Shown: positions 16,792 to 25,651 of the stretch, piece after piece
How the letters are laid out: every line of letters begins with the position of its first letter
How positions within the stretch are numbered: the first letter of the stretch is position 1
Source: an uncultured Prevotella sp.
GTDB taxonomy: Bacteria > Bacteroidota > Bacteroidia > Bacteroidales > Bacteroidaceae
DNA length: 33,116 nt
Assembly: GCA_947165435.1 (NCBI GenBank)
Contig: CAMVAI010000034.1
Location: 1 to 33,116 of the forward strand
Reading direction: 5' to 3'
Translations under genes and position numbers: made by a program
Notes under the pieces: model-generated
Database searches by the model: none
What the model saw: only the letters and a program-made list of their open reading frames with translations
What the model was told of the DNA's origin: nothing

Positions 16792-19700
16792 TTAATATAT
16801 TCGTTTGATTTCTGCACCCTGATAGTAGTGCAGCAAAATTTCTTGATACTTATAGCCCTGCTGCCCCATGACGGCTGCACCTATCTGGCAGAGGCCTACG
16901 CCGTGGCCCCAGCCCTTGCCGTGCAGGCGGAAGCCGGAGGCTGTCTTCTCTACGTCGAATGCCGAGCTGTACAGGTGGCTCTCGCTGAGTACACGGCGAA
17001 TCTCCAGCTCCTTGCCGATGGTGAGGGTCTTCTTCGTTCCCACCATCTTCAGTTTCCAGATGCGCCCGCTCTTGCCGCGCTCAAGGGGAATGAGGTCGGT
17101 AATGGTGCCGAGGTCGTCTTTCAGCTTCTCGCTGACGAGTGCCGACAGTTCGTCGGTGGTGTAGTCCACCGTCCAGCGGTAGAAGTCGTTCGTCTCCAGG
17201 TCGTAGTCGTTCAGCACCTGTGCCAGCACCGCCTTGTCGTGGGTGTTGCAGAAGGGGTCTTCGACGCTGACGAGGTAGGGCTTCGGCGTGTCCTCCCAGC
17301 AATACTGGAACTCCTCGGTGCGCCCGCCGCAGCATTTCGAGAAGCGGGCGTCGCAGATCTCGTCGCCGTAGCAGAGTATCTGGCCGCGGGTGGCCTTCAG
17401 GGCCTGTTCCACGTTCTTACTGGTCTGCTTGGTGATGCCCTGGTAGCGCTGGCAGTGGTCGTCGGCACAGACGTCGAAGATGGTGTGTTCCTCGCGGTCG
17501 TACCAGCGTATGATTTCGTCGTCTTTCTTCTGGAACGAGAAGAAGCCGTTCTTCTGGTCTTGGTTTTCCTCGCGGCGGCGCATCTGTGCCAGCAGCCACG
17601 AACGGGAGATGACGGCGTGGGCCTTCAGCAGCTCCAGTCCGGCGGTGGCTTTCATCTCGCTGGAGATGACCGATGCCAGATAGCTCTCTACGGGCAATTC
17701 GTTGATAGCGGTAATCTTGTCGGCCTCCACCACTAAGCGCAGCGTGCCCAGGAAGGTCTGCTTCTCCTTACGCTCCCAGTGGAAATTGACACCGATGGTG
17801 ACATCGAACAGCGAGAACGACGCATCGTCGCGCTGCGGGGTGAACGTCAGTTCGCGGTACTGGCTGCCGCGCCAAAGGATGCCGCCCTCCGAGAACTCGA
17901 CGGTCTGCTCGCCCTCGATGCTCTCGCCTTTGGCCATGTAGGGTCTGTTCAGCGAGAAGCGTATCTTCTGCCCGCTGACGATGCCTACCTTCACGTCGGG
18001 CTGGGTGGTGGCATGCAGTGCTTGGCTGTTGTCCTGCTCGTCGTTGTTCTTCATCTGTTGTATCACGTCTTGCTGTTGCTCTGCGGTCAGCGACACCTCG
18101 GCATAGATGGCCAGCACGGTATCTACGGTCAGCCGGCGGAAGTCTTCTTCGCGCGGCGTGATGATGAGGCCGCCCATATCTACAGCCCCCGGACTGATGA
18201 TGTATTGTGCATCGCCGGTGGCCGTATAGCAGTCGGGGCGGTGCTTCCTGCGCGGCAGCACTACGCTGAGCAGCTCGTCGCCGGTACGCCAGGCTATGAC
18301 ATTCATCATGGGTTCGCTGCCGTCGGCAGCCGTCGGCAGTGCCTGATACAGTTGCCGGAACAGCCGTTCGCCGGTTTCCACACTGTGGCTCCTGATGACG
18401 AAGGCGGCAGCAGGATAGTCGGCCACGTGCCATATTCCCTCGTCGTCGGTGGCCTTCACCACCTCCGTCAGGTTACGGCTCAGTCGCTGCCAGGCTTGTT
18501 GCAGGGGCAGCATGCCGCTGTTCACCGCCTGCAGGTGGGCGTGGTCGGGGGCTGACGCTCCGCAGTGTGGCCCATTATATAATAAGGTGAGATTCGGGTT
18601 GCGCTGTGCCAGTCGCAGCAGTTCGCCATACATGGGCAGTATGCGCTGGGGCTGATGGGTGAGCGTGGGCAGTGTGAAATGCACCGGCATGATGGGGAAG
18701 GGGTTGACCAGCAGCTCGTACTGCCCATCTACGACGCGCTTCATCTGCTCCTGCGGACGGTTCTTACGGCAGAGGAAACAGGGCCGCTCGGCAATGGAGC
18801 GGGCATCTATCTTGGCTCCCGTGGAACCGATGCGCGCCGGGTTCCACTGCACCTGCAGGGTGAGTGTGTTATCTACGAGTTCGCGCACCTCGACATTGCT
18901 CAGGTCGCGGTAGCGCTGCCGCACGGCATCCCAGGTCTGCAGCTGCCGGTTGAAGAAGCGCATCAGCGGTGTGTTGGCATCGCTGTCGCCACGACCTGCG
19001 TTGCGGTCTTGGCGGGCTTTCAGCTCCATGGTGCGCAGACGGTCTTTATACAGGTTGTTGGCATTGATGCGGTCGATGGAGAGTGCGGCATCGGAATTGC
19101 CGCCCCACCGGCGACAGAGGTACAGCTCGTCGAAGATGCGCCCGATGCGGTAGCGGCGCGAGAAGCGCAGCCCGAGGGCATAGTCTTCGCCATACGACGT
19201 GTTGGGGAATCCCACCTGGCGCAGCAGCGGCGTGAAGAAGGCGCGCGGCGCCCCCAGTCCATTGATGCGCAGGGCGTTGTTCGGACCGTTCTCGTCGGTC
19301 CATTCGCGGTGGTCGATGATGCCGGGCGGCAGCGTGTTCAGGTCGAAGTCGCACATGCGGTAGGAGCCTATCACCATGGCGGCGTGCTGGCGGTAGAAGG
19401 CATCGACGATGGTTTGCAGCGTGTGCTCGCCGCTGTAGAGGTCGTCGGAATCGAGCTGTATGGCAAAGCGTCCGCACCAGGGGCTATAGACGGCTTCGTT
19501 CCAGCAGCCTCCTATGCCGAGGTCGTGCCGCTCGGGGTTGATGATGATCAGGTTCTCGTGGCGGGTCTTGAGCAGGGCCAGGATGCGGTCGGTGCCGTCG
19601 GTGGAGTGGTTATCTACCACGATGACGTTATAGGCGAACGAGGTCTTCTGCGCCAGGGCACTCTCTACGGCATCGCGGATGGTCTTGGCACGGTTGAAGA

Positions 19701-20469
19701 CGGGTATGACCACCGAGGCCTCGACCTCGAACTCCTGTTCCTCGAAGTCCACCTCGCCATACTGCATGGTGTCCACCAGAGCGCCGATGGCTTTCAGGTG
19801 GGCCGTACAGGCTTGCTCCATCTCTATCTGTACGTCGCGGTTGCGCGGATTGACGTAGTCGAACTGTTTCACGCCCGAGGCACGCATGTCCTGCTCCACC
19901 TCGGTATAGAGGTATTCGTTCAGGTGGAACAGGCTGCCCTCGCGGCTCAGGAACAGGCGCAGGTCGTAGAAGCCGGCATAGGAATAATCGCGCTCACGGT
20001 CGGCGGCAGCATACTTCTGCAGCAGGTCCGTGCGCAACAGCAGCAGCGAGCCGAAGTCGAAGTCGTCGCGTAGCGAACCGTCCTGATAGTCTATCACGGG
20101 GTGGTGCTTGCGCTCGCCGTCTTCTAAGGTGTAGCGGTCGCTATAGACCATGACGGCATCGGTGTCGGCAGCCGCCTCTATCAGGCGGGTCAGCGCTCCC
20201 TGCCCTAACTGCAGGGGCTGGGCCTTCAGGCTCACCAAGACATAGGGGGCCACGGCGTGACGGGCCATCAGTTCCACAAACGCCGTGCTGCAGAGACTGT
20301 CGGTTTGTAGCGGTGTGCAGTCGCGGGGCATCGGCTCGGCAGCGGGCCACTCGGTGTCGCACAGCAGGAAGATGTGCCGCACGGCACTGTAGGAGCGCAG
20401 CTGGCTCAGCAGCGGCTCCACCTCGGCCAGTGAGCGGCAGGCAATAAAACAGTCGGTATTTTGTCTCAT
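16792..20469 (-). CDS. fusion: GT2-type glycosyltransferase + DUF4922 (HIT-like) + SpoIID domain
   Basis: A 1225-residue protein with at least three modules. Residues 1-245 look like a degenerate GT-A fold ([14 protein letters not shown] near 105). Residues about 250-480 are a family-2 glycosyltransferase: [25 protein letters not shown], and the metal-binding QLDSDDLY near 338. Residues about 560-850 match DUF4922: [24 protein letters not shown], and [13 protein letters not shown] (about 634-646), whose H-x-H-x-Q is like the catalytic motif of GalT and Ap4A phosphorylase. Residues about 900-1225 are a SpoIID/LytB domain ([28 protein letters not shown] near 1185). There is no visible signal peptide or membrane helix, although SpoIID domains normally act outside the cytoplasm. 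The start at 20469 is chosen because a -7 box (20509-20516) lies inside the longer reading that begins at 20562. Confidence 0.82.
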   Translation of the reverse strand: MRQNTDCFIACRSLAEVEPLLSQLRSYSAVRHIFLLCDTEWPAAEPMPRDCTPLQTDSLCSTAFVELMARHAVAPYVLVSLKAQPLQLGQGALTRLIEAAADTDAVMVYSDRYTLEDGERKHHPVIDYQDGSLRDDFDFGSLLLLRTDLLQKYAAADRERDYSYAGFYDLRLFLSREGSLFHLNEYLYTEVEQDMRASGVKQFDYVNPRNRDVQIEMEQACTAHLKAIGALVDTMQYGEVDFEEQEFEVEASVVIPVFNRAKTIRDAVESALAQKTSFAYNVIVVDNHSTDGTDRILALLKTRHENLIIINPERHDLGIGGCWNEAVYSPWCGRFAIQLDSDDLYSGEHTLQTIVDAFYRQHAAMVIGSYRMCDFDLNTLPPGIIDHREWTDENGPNNALRINGLGAPRAFFTPLLRQVGFPNTSYGEDYALGLRFSRRYRIGRIFDELYLCRRWGGNSDAALSIDRINANNLYKDRLRTMELKARQDRNAGRGDSDANTPLMRFFNRQLQTWDAVRQRYRDLSNVEVRELVDNTLTLQVQWNPARIGSTGAKIDARSIAERPCFLCRKNRPQEQMKRVVDGQYELLVNPFPIMPVHFTLPTLTHQPQRILPMYGELLRLAQRNPNLTLLYNGPHCGASAPDHAHLQAVNSGMLPLQQAWQRLSRNLTEVVKATDDEGIWHVADYPAAAFVIRSHSVETGERLFRQLYQALPTAADGSEPMMNVIAWRTGDELLSVVLPRRKHRPDCYTATGDAQYIISPGAVDMGGLIITPREEDFRRLTVDTVLAIYAEVSLTAEQQQDVIQQMKNNDEQDNSQALHATTQPDVKVGIVSGQKIRFSLNRPYMAKGESIEGEQTVEFSEGGILWRGSQYRELTFTPQRDDASFSLFDVTIGVNFHWERKEKQTFLGTLRLVVEADKITAINELPVESYLASVISSEMKATAGLELLKAHAVISRSWLLAQMRRREENQDQKNGFFSFQKKDDEIIRWYDREEHTIFDVCADDHCQRYQGITKQTSKNVEQALKATRGQILCYGDEICDARFSKCCGGRTEEFQYCWEDTPKPYLVSVEDPFCNTHDKAVLAQVLNDYDLETNDFYRWTVDYTTDELSALVSEKLKDDLGTITDLIPLERGKSGRIWKLKMVGTKKTLTIGKELEIRRVLSESHLYSSAFDVEKTASGFRLHGKGWGHGVGLCQIGAAVMGQQGYKYQEILLHYYQGAEIKRIY

Positions 20470-20508
20470 GATCAAGTGTTCTGTGTCATTCGATTTCAAA
20501 AAATTATG

Positions 20509-20516
20509 CAAATATA
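20509..20516 (-). promoter_or_regulatory. -7 element of the fusion-protein/AmpG-like operon
   Basis: Minus strand TATATTTG (20516-20509), with TTTC at the -33 position 20 bases upstream (one base off consensus). Start expected near 20503, about 34 bases before the ATG at 20469. It fixes the start codon of the fusion gene. Confidence 0.6.
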
Positions 20517-20607
20517 CGCATTTCCCATGAAGTAAGGAAAATTTTTGCCAAGATTTAACCAAAAAAAGGCTATACAGTGCCCGTAACGTGAAATATGGCT
20601 AAAAAAG

Positions 20608-20638
20608 TTGTGGTTTTCGCGATTTTGTACTACCTTTG
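20608..20638 (+). promoter_or_regulatory. promoter abutting rlmN (leaderless candidate)
   Basis: TTG at 20608-20610, 20 bases, TACCTTTG at 20631-20638. Only 4 bases separate the -7 box from the ATG at 20643, so the message probably starts at the AUG. The longer frame beginning at 20595 would start upstream of the promoter and is rejected. Confidence 0.75.
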
Positions 20639-20642
20639 CAGA

Positions 20643-21782
20643 ATGATTTCAAAGCGACAACGACTCTTAGGCATGACGCCCGACGAGCTGAAGGCTGCCG
20701 TGACGGCCTTGGGCATGCCGGCATTCACGGCTCGCCAGATAGCGCAATGGCTCTACGAGAAGCGGGTACACAGCATCGAGGCGATGACCAATCTCTCGAA
20801 GCAGAACCGCCAGCGGCTCAGCGAATACTACGAGGTGGGGCTGCTGGTTCCGCAAGACTGCCAGCGGTCTGCCGACGGTACTATCAAGTATCTCTTTCCC
20901 GTGCAAGCCGACCATGTGCGGCAGGCATCGACCGGCAACGGGCAGTCGGCATCTGATGCAGGTACTACGGAACCGGCATCGGCTCACGACCGCTTTGTAG
21001 AGACGGTGTTCATTCCCGACCACGACCGGGCTACGGCCTGCGTGTCGTGCCAGGTGGGGTGCAAGATGAATTGTCTCTTCTGCCAGACGGGCAAGCAGGG
21101 GTGGCATGGCGACCTGACGGCTGCCGACATCCTGAATCAGGTGTGCGCCATGCCCGAGGCCGACCGGCTGACGAATATCGTATTCATGGGTCAGGGCGAG
21201 CCGATGGACAATCTCGACGCAGTGCTGCGGGCCTGCGACGTGCTGACGGCACCGTGGGGCTTCGCCTGGAGCCCGAAGCGCATCACCGTCAGCTCCGTGG
21301 GGGTGCGCCGCCATCTGCAGCGGTTCCTCGACGAGAGCCAGTGCCACGTGGCCATCTCCATGCACTCGCCGCTCCACGAGCAGCGACAGCGGCTCATGCC
21401 TGCCGAGAAGGCCATGCCCATTGCCGAGACGGTAGCCCTGCTGAAGCAGTACGACTTCACTCACCAGCGCCGCTGCTCGTTCGAGTACATCTGCTTCGGC
21501 GGCATGAACGACTCGCCGGTTTATGCCCGCGAGATAGTCCGGCTGCTTGAGGGCCTGGAGTGCCGTGTCAACCTCATCCGCTTCCACAAGATACCGGGTG
21601 TCGATCTGCCCTCGTCCGACGAGCGGCGCATGGAGGCCTTGCGCGACTACCTGACGCAGCACGGCATCACCACCACCATCCGTGCCAGTCGCGGACAAGA
21701 CATCCTGGCTGCCTGCGGCATGCTATCTACCGCCAAGCAGAATCAGGAACACCGGAATCAACAATCAATCGGAATCCCGTAA
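20643..21782 (+). CDS. rlmN: dual-specificity 23S rRNA/tRNA adenine-C2 methyltransferase RlmN
   Basis: A 379-residue radical-SAM enzyme that methylates C2 of A2503 in 23S rRNA and, in studied species, A37 of some tRNAs. The cluster motif CxxxCxxC is C140, C144 and C147 in SCQVGCKMNCLFCQTG. Also visible are FMGQGEPMDN, the SAM-binding GEP motif, SSVGV and AISMHSPL, and the mechanistic Cys C358 in ILAACGML that forms the methylene-linked intermediate. The last 20 or so residues (Gln/Asn-rich, ending SIGIP) are atypical; the final codons and stop are part of the 8-bp repeat array that fills the gap to pdxA, so the tail was probably remodelled by that repeat. A low-complexity insertion (TGNGQSASDAGTTEPASAHD, about 98-117) also differs from family norms. 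Confidence 0.93.
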   Translation: MISKRQRLLGMTPDELKAAVTALGMPAFTARQIAQWLYEKRVHSIEAMTNLSKQNRQRLSEYYEVGLLVPQDCQRSADGTIKYLFPVQADHVRQASTGNGQSASDAGTTEPASAHDRFVETVFIPDHDRATACVSCQVGCKMNCLFCQTGKQGWHGDLTAADILNQVCAMPEADRLTNIVFMGQGEPMDNLDAVLRACDVLTAPWGFAWSPKRITVSSVGVRRHLQRFLDESQCHVAISMHSPLHEQRQRLMPAEKAMPIAETVALLKQYDFTHQRRCSFEYICFGGMNDSPVYAREIVRLLEGLECRVNLIRFHKIPGVDLPSSDERRMEALRDYLTQHGITTTIRASRGQDILAACGMLSTAKQNQEHRNQQSIGIP

Positions 21783-21859
21783 TAACGAAATCCCGTAATC
21801 CCGAAATCCCGAAATAACGAAACCCCCGAAATCCCGAAATAACGGTATAACGCCATAAC
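21771..21859 (+). repeat. 8-bp-period tandem array between rlmN and pdxA
   Basis: Eleven units of about GAAATCCC / GTAATAAC / GAAATAAC type, with one extra base at 21827. The rlmN stop codon (21780-21782) is the TAA of the second unit. The array ends 28 bases before the pdxA ATG. Related arrays are at 26976-27095 and 29386-29497, in the same orientation relative to transcription. Confidence 0.9.
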
Positions 21860-21887
21860 AACAACGAAACAAAAATAAACAACCACA

Positions 21888-22994
21888 ATGGAAGAAAGAA
21901 AAATTCGCGTGGCCATCACGCAAGGCGACACCAACGGCATCGGCTACGAGGTGATATTGAAGGCATTTGCCGACCCCGGCATGCTGGAACTCTGCACACC
22001 CATCATCTACGGTTCGCCAAAGATAGCCACCTACCACCGCAAAGCCCTGAACCTTGACGTCAACTTCAACACCATCAACGCTGCCAACGAGGCCCGCGAC
22101 AACCGGCTGAACCTGCTCAACTGCCTTGACGACGACAAAGAGGTGAAGATAGAACTGGGGCAGCCTTCAGAAGAAGCCGGACAGGCCGCCCTGGCCGCCC
22201 TCGACCGTGCCATGACCGATTATCGCAAGGGGTTGTACGACGTGCTGGTGACGGCTCCCATCAACAAAGCCACCATCCAGAGTGCCGAGTTCCGTTTCCC
22301 CGGACATACCGAGTATATCGAGAACTGCGTAGGCGACGGCCAGAAGGCGCTCATGATACTAATGAACGACTCGCTGCGCGTGGCTCTGGTCACCACCCAT
22401 CTGCCCATCAAGCAGGTGGCACAGGCCATCACCCGTGAGGCTATCGTCGAGAAAGCCACCATCTTCCACCAGGCCCTGCGCCGCGACTTCAGCATTTCCT
22501 GTCCGCGCATTGCCGTGCTGTCGCTCAATCCGCATGCCGGCGACGATGGTCTGTTGGGCTCTGAGGAGAAAGAAATCATACAGCCGGCCATCGAGGAACT
22601 GGCCTCGAAGAGCATACAGGCCTTTGGCCCCTATCCTGCCGACGGATTCTTCGGCAGCGGCAGCTACGACCGCTTCGACGGTGTGCTGGCCATGTACCAC
22701 GACCAGGGCTTGGCACCGTTCAAGACCATCGCCCTTGAAAGCGGGGTCAACTATACTGCCGGACTGCCCATCGTGCGCACGTCGCCCGACCACGGCACGG
22801 CCTACGACATTGCCGGACAGAACAAGGCCGACGAGCAGTCGATGCGGCAGGCCATCTATACCGCCATCGACATCTACCGCCACCGCGCCAGCTACGACGA
22901 GCCGCTCAGCAACCCCCTGCCGAAGCTGTTCCACGAGAAGCGCGAAGACGGCGAAAAGGTGCGCTTTGCACAGCACAAGCCGAAAGAAAGTTAA
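21888..22994 (+). CDS. pdxA: 4-hydroxythreonine-4-phosphate dehydrogenase
   Basis: A 368-residue cytoplasmic enzyme of the DXP-dependent pyridoxal-phosphate pathway; it oxidises 4-phosphohydroxythreonine using NAD. Family motifs: RVAITQGDTNGIGYEV at the start, TAPINKATI near 120, FPGHTEYIENC near 138, SLNPHAGDDGLLGSEE near 210, the metal-binding AMYHDQGLAPFKTI near 280, and VRTSPDHGTAYDIAGQ near 305. Length is at the long end of the usual range (about 330-365), with a short charged C-terminal tail. It follows rlmN across a repeat-filled gap of 105 bases and precedes the sigma-54 activator, whose promoter overlaps the gap. Confidence 0.95.
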   Translation: MEERKIRVAITQGDTNGIGYEVILKAFADPGMLELCTPIIYGSPKIATYHRKALNLDVNFNTINAANEARDNRLNLLNCLDDDKEVKIELGQPSEEAGQAALAALDRAMTDYRKGLYDVLVTAPINKATIQSAEFRFPGHTEYIENCVGDGQKALMILMNDSLRVALVTTHLPIKQVAQAITREAIVEKATIFHQALRRDFSISCPRIAVLSLNPHAGDDGLLGSEEKEIIQPAIEELASKSIQAFGPYPADGFFGSGSYDRFDGVLAMYHDQGLAPFKTIALESGVNYTAGLPIVRTSPDHGTAYDIAGQNKADEQSMRQAIYTAIDIYRHRASYDEPLSNPLPKLFHEKREDGEKVRFAQHKPKES

Positions 22995-23033
22995 TTTTCC
23001 GGCAAAGTGTGCCATTATGTCAGAAATTCTTCG

Positions 23034-23041
23034 TACCTTTG
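23034..23041 (+). promoter_or_regulatory. -7 element upstream of the sigma-54 activator
   Basis: TACCTTTG at 23034-23041, expected start near 23047, about 16 bases before the ATG at 23063. No clear -33 box. It argues against the longer frame opening at 23009, whose start would be upstream of transcription. Confidence 0.55.
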
Positions 23042-23062
23042 CAGCCTATATTGCCTGACGAG

Positions 23063-24304
23063 ATGAAGACATCGCAGATACAGACCATCAAGCAGCGCTA
23101 TAATATCGTAGGCAACTGCGAAGCACTGAACAACGCCCTTGACGTCGCCCTGAAGGTGGCGCCAATCGACTTGAGTGTGCTCATCATCGGCGAGAGCGGC
23201 GTGGGCAAAGACATTCTGCCACGCATCATCCACGACAACTCGCCGCGCCGCCGTGAGAAATATTTCGCCATCAACTGCGGAGCCATCCCCGAGGGCACTA
23301 TCGACAGCGAGCTGTTCGGCCATGTCAAGGGCTCGTTCACCGGGGCCATCAACGACTCGCTGGGCTACTTCGGCGTGGCCGACAAGGGTACACTGTTTCT
23401 CGACGAGGTGGGCGAACTGCCCATGGCCACCCAGGCGCGCCTGCTGCGCGTGCTGGAGAACGGCGAGTACATTCCCGTGGGAGCCACCGAGGTGCGCCAT
23501 ACCGACGTGCGCGTGGTGGCCGCCACCAACGTCAACATCCAGAAAGCCATCAGCGAGGGGCGCTTCCGCGAAGACCTCTACTACCGCCTGAACCAGGTGC
23601 AGATACAGATGCCCCCGTTGCGCGAGCGCGGCGAGGACATCGTGCTGCTGTTCCGTCTCTTCGCCATGCAGATGGCCGAGAAATACCACATGGACAAGGT
23701 GGTGCTCGACGACGAGGCCAAGCAGCTGCTCACCCGTTACAAATGGCCGGGCAACATCCGCCAGCTGAAGAGCATCACCGAGCAGCTCTCCATACTCAGT
23801 GCCGAGCGTACCATCACCGCCGACATACTCTCACGGTTCATTCCGCAAGACCCGGAGAGCACCCAGCTGGCCACCATCCGCAACGACAGCGACCACTCGT
23901 TCGAGAACGAGCGGGAGATACTGTATAAGATACTCTTCGAGCTGCGCAGCAACGTCAACGACATGCGCCGCGAGATGAGCACGCTGAAGAAACAGATAGC
24001 CGACGTCCAGATAGCAGGCAGCAGTGACCGGCAGCCGTCGCCGATATCCGCCACATCGCTCGCCCCGCTGGCCCCCTACAGCACTGCTCCGCAGACCGCC
24101 GCCCCGCTGCCTGCCGAGGATGCCGTGGCCGAAGAGTATGTGGAGCCGGAACAGGACATTCTCAACCTCAGCCAGCTGAGTCGGCAGATGATAGTAAAAG
24201 CCTTGGAGCGCAATGGCGGCAACCGCCGGCGGGCGGCCAGCGAGCTGGGCATCAGCGACCGCACGCTATACAGAAAACTGAAACAATATGGAATGGAGAA
24301 GTAA
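23063..24304 (+). CDS. sigma-54-dependent transcriptional activator without receiver domain
   Basis: A 413-residue regulator. The AAA+ domain begins almost at the N-terminus: Walker A GESGVGKD (43-50), the sigma-54 contact loop as GSFTGA (90-95, Ala replaced by Ser), Walker B GTLFLDEVGE near 108, and arginine-finger region FREDLYYRLN. A linker (about 300-365) is charged then Pro/Ala-rich, and a Fis-type helix-turn-helix ends the protein (NGGNRRRAASELGISDRTL). There is no receiver, GAF or PAS domain, so activity must be set by abundance, a partner or the linker. Its targets are unknown. The 3' end overlaps lptE by 17 bases, making it the first gene of the lptE-TPR-secG operon. The start at 23063 fits the promoter and the family. 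Confidence 0.88.
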   Translation: MKTSQIQTIKQRYNIVGNCEALNNALDVALKVAPIDLSVLIIGESGVGKDILPRIIHDNSPRRREKYFAINCGAIPEGTIDSELFGHVKGSFTGAINDSLGYFGVADKGTLFLDEVGELPMATQARLLRVLENGEYIPVGATEVRHTDVRVVAATNVNIQKAISEGRFREDLYYRLNQVQIQMPPLRERGEDIVLLFRLFAMQMAEKYHMDKVVLDDEAKQLLTRYKWPGNIRQLKSITEQLSILSAERTITADILSRFIPQDPESTQLATIRNDSDHSFENEREILYKILFELRSNVNDMRREMSTLKKQIADVQIAGSSDRQPSPISATSLAPLAPYSTAPQTAAPLPAEDAVAEEYVEPEQDILNLSQLSRQMIVKALERNGGNRRRAASELGISDRTLYRKLKQYGMEK

Positions 24305-24806
24305 GCTAACCACCGTCGCCTGTCTGGCAGCCCTCGTGCTGCTCGCGGCATGCTCCGTCAGCTATAAGTTCAACGGAGCCAGCATCGACTATAACAAGAC
24401 GAAGACCATACAGATAGCCGACTTCCCCATCCGCGCCAGCTACGTGTGGGGACCGATGGGGCCTCTCTTCAACAACGCGCTGAAGGACGAGTTTGCCAAC
24501 CACACGCGCCTGATACAGGTGAAGCGTAACGGCGACCTGCGTATCGACGGCGAGATTACGCAATATACGCAGCGCAACAAGTCGGTGTCGGCCGAAGGCT
24601 ACTCGGCACAAACGGAGCTGTCGATGACGGTCAACGTGCGGTTTACTAACAATACCAACCATGCCGAGGACTTCGAGCGGCAGTTCACTGCCACGTCGAA
24701 CTACGAGACTACGCAGTCGCTCAGCTCCGTACAGGAGCAGCTGGTCACGGAGATGACCAAGAACCTCTGCGAACAGATATTCAATGCCACGGTGGCCAAT
24801 TGGTAG
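24288..24806 (+). CDS. lptE: LPS-assembly lipoprotein LptE
   Basis: A 172-residue outer-membrane lipoprotein (lipobox LAAC, C22) of the Bacteroidetes LptE type: SVSYKFNGASIDY directly after the cysteine, PIRASYVWGPMGPLFNNAL, then a beta sheet with RIDGEITQY near 85. LptE plugs the LptD barrel and is required for LPS delivery to the surface. It overlaps the sigma-54 activator by 17 bases, so translation is probably coupled. LptD itself is 16 kb away at 5523-8474. Confidence 0.88.
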   Translation: MEWRSKLTTVACLAALVLLAACSVSYKFNGASIDYNKTKTIQIADFPIRASYVWGPMGPLFNNALKDEFANHTRLIQVKRNGDLRIDGEITQYTQRNKSVSAEGYSAQTELSMTVNVRFTNNTNHAEDFERQFTATSNYETTQSLSSVQEQLVTEMTKNLCEQIFNATVANW

Positions 24807-24876
24807 CATGATGTTGGGGGAGTAAGACCTCAGGAACAGGAAGTATGAGAGCATAAAGACATAGCAAATAGGAGCA

Positions 24877-25644
24877 ATGGAGATTACGGAATACATCAAC
24901 CACCCGGAGCGACTCGACCGCGAAACGCTGTACGAGCTGCGCTCCATGCTGGCCCTGCATCCGTATTTCCAGACCGCCCGCCTGCTGATGCTGCAGAACC
25001 TGTACTTGCTGCACGACCCGTCGTTCGACGAAGAGCTGCGACGCGCCGCCGTCTATCTCACCGACCGCAAGGCCATCTTCAAGATGGTGGAAGCCGCCCA
25101 CTACCAGCTGCGCCATAGCGACCTCCAGCCCCAAGCCGGTATGCACACCGAGACGCAGGGCAGCCGCACGGTGGCACTCATCGATAGCTTCCTCGACTCC
25201 ATACCCGACGAAGCTGAGGAGCAGGAAAAAACCACCACCCCCAAGCGCCGCCCCACACCGGCCGACGCCGCCGTGGACTATGTGGCCTATCTGTTGGAAA
25301 GCGAGAGCACCGACCAAGAGACCGTAGATGCCCCGCAGATGAAGGGACAAGACCTCATCGACAACTTCCTGCAGCAGGAACAGGGGCGTATCATGCTCGG
25401 CGACCTGACCGACGACTCTGCCGATGACGACTCAGAACAGCCGTCCGACAGCAGTGCCGATGCCGACGAAGAATACTTCACCGAGACGCTGGCACGCATC
25501 TACATCAAGCAGGGCCGCTACCAGAAGGCACTCGACATCATCAACCGGCTGAGCAGCAAGTTCCCGCACAAGAACGCCTACTTCGCCGACCAGAAACGAT
25601 TCTTAGAGAAATTAATTATAAACAGTAATAAAAACAAAAAGTAA
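24877..25644 (+). CDS. TPR-like protein of unknown function
   Basis: A 255-residue soluble protein. The N-terminal third is helical (YELRSMLALHPYFQTARLLMLQNLY, LTDRKAIFKMV, with the second half spelled out only in part here). The middle (about 90-200) is low-complexity and acidic. The C-terminus has a single clear TPR-like pair: ETLARIYIKQGRYQKALDI and a Lys/Asn tail. It sits between lptE and secG, an arrangement I associate with Bacteroidetes; its job is not known. A purine-rich AGGAG stands just before the ATG, unusual for this group, which seldom uses Shine-Dalgarno pairing. Confidence 0.78.
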   Translation: MEITEYINHPERLDRETLYELRSMLALHPYFQTARLLMLQNLYLLHDPSFDEELRRAAVYLTDRKAIFKMVEAAHYQLRHSDLQPQAGMHTETQGSRTVALIDSFLDSIPDEAEEQEKTTTPKRRPTPADAAVDYVAYLLESESTDQETVDAPQMKGQDLIDNFLQQEQGRIMLGDLTDDSADDDSEQPSDSSADADEEYFTETLARIYIKQGRYQKALDIINRLSSKFPHKNAYFADQKRFLEKLIINSNKNKK

Positions 25645-25651
25645 AACAACA

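Noticed and set aside
15489..16808. Plus-strand frame of 439 codons opposite the MFS gene
   Set aside because: His/Glu/Gly-rich antisense shadow of a membrane-protein gene without start signals.
18655..20073. Plus-strand frame of 472 codons opposite the fusion gene
   Set aside because: Shadow frame; the minus strand carries GT2, DUF4922 and SpoIID motifs in one continuous frame.
20470..20562. Upstream start of the fusion gene adding 31 residues
   Set aside because: A -7 box lies inside the extra segment, and the added residues match nothing.
20595..20642. Upstream start of rlmN adding 16 residues
   Set aside because: The added codons span the -33 and -7 boxes of its own promoter, and RlmN proteins do not carry such an N-terminus.
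23009..23062. Upstream start of the sigma-54 activator
   Set aside because: It lies upstream of the -7 box at 23034-23041.
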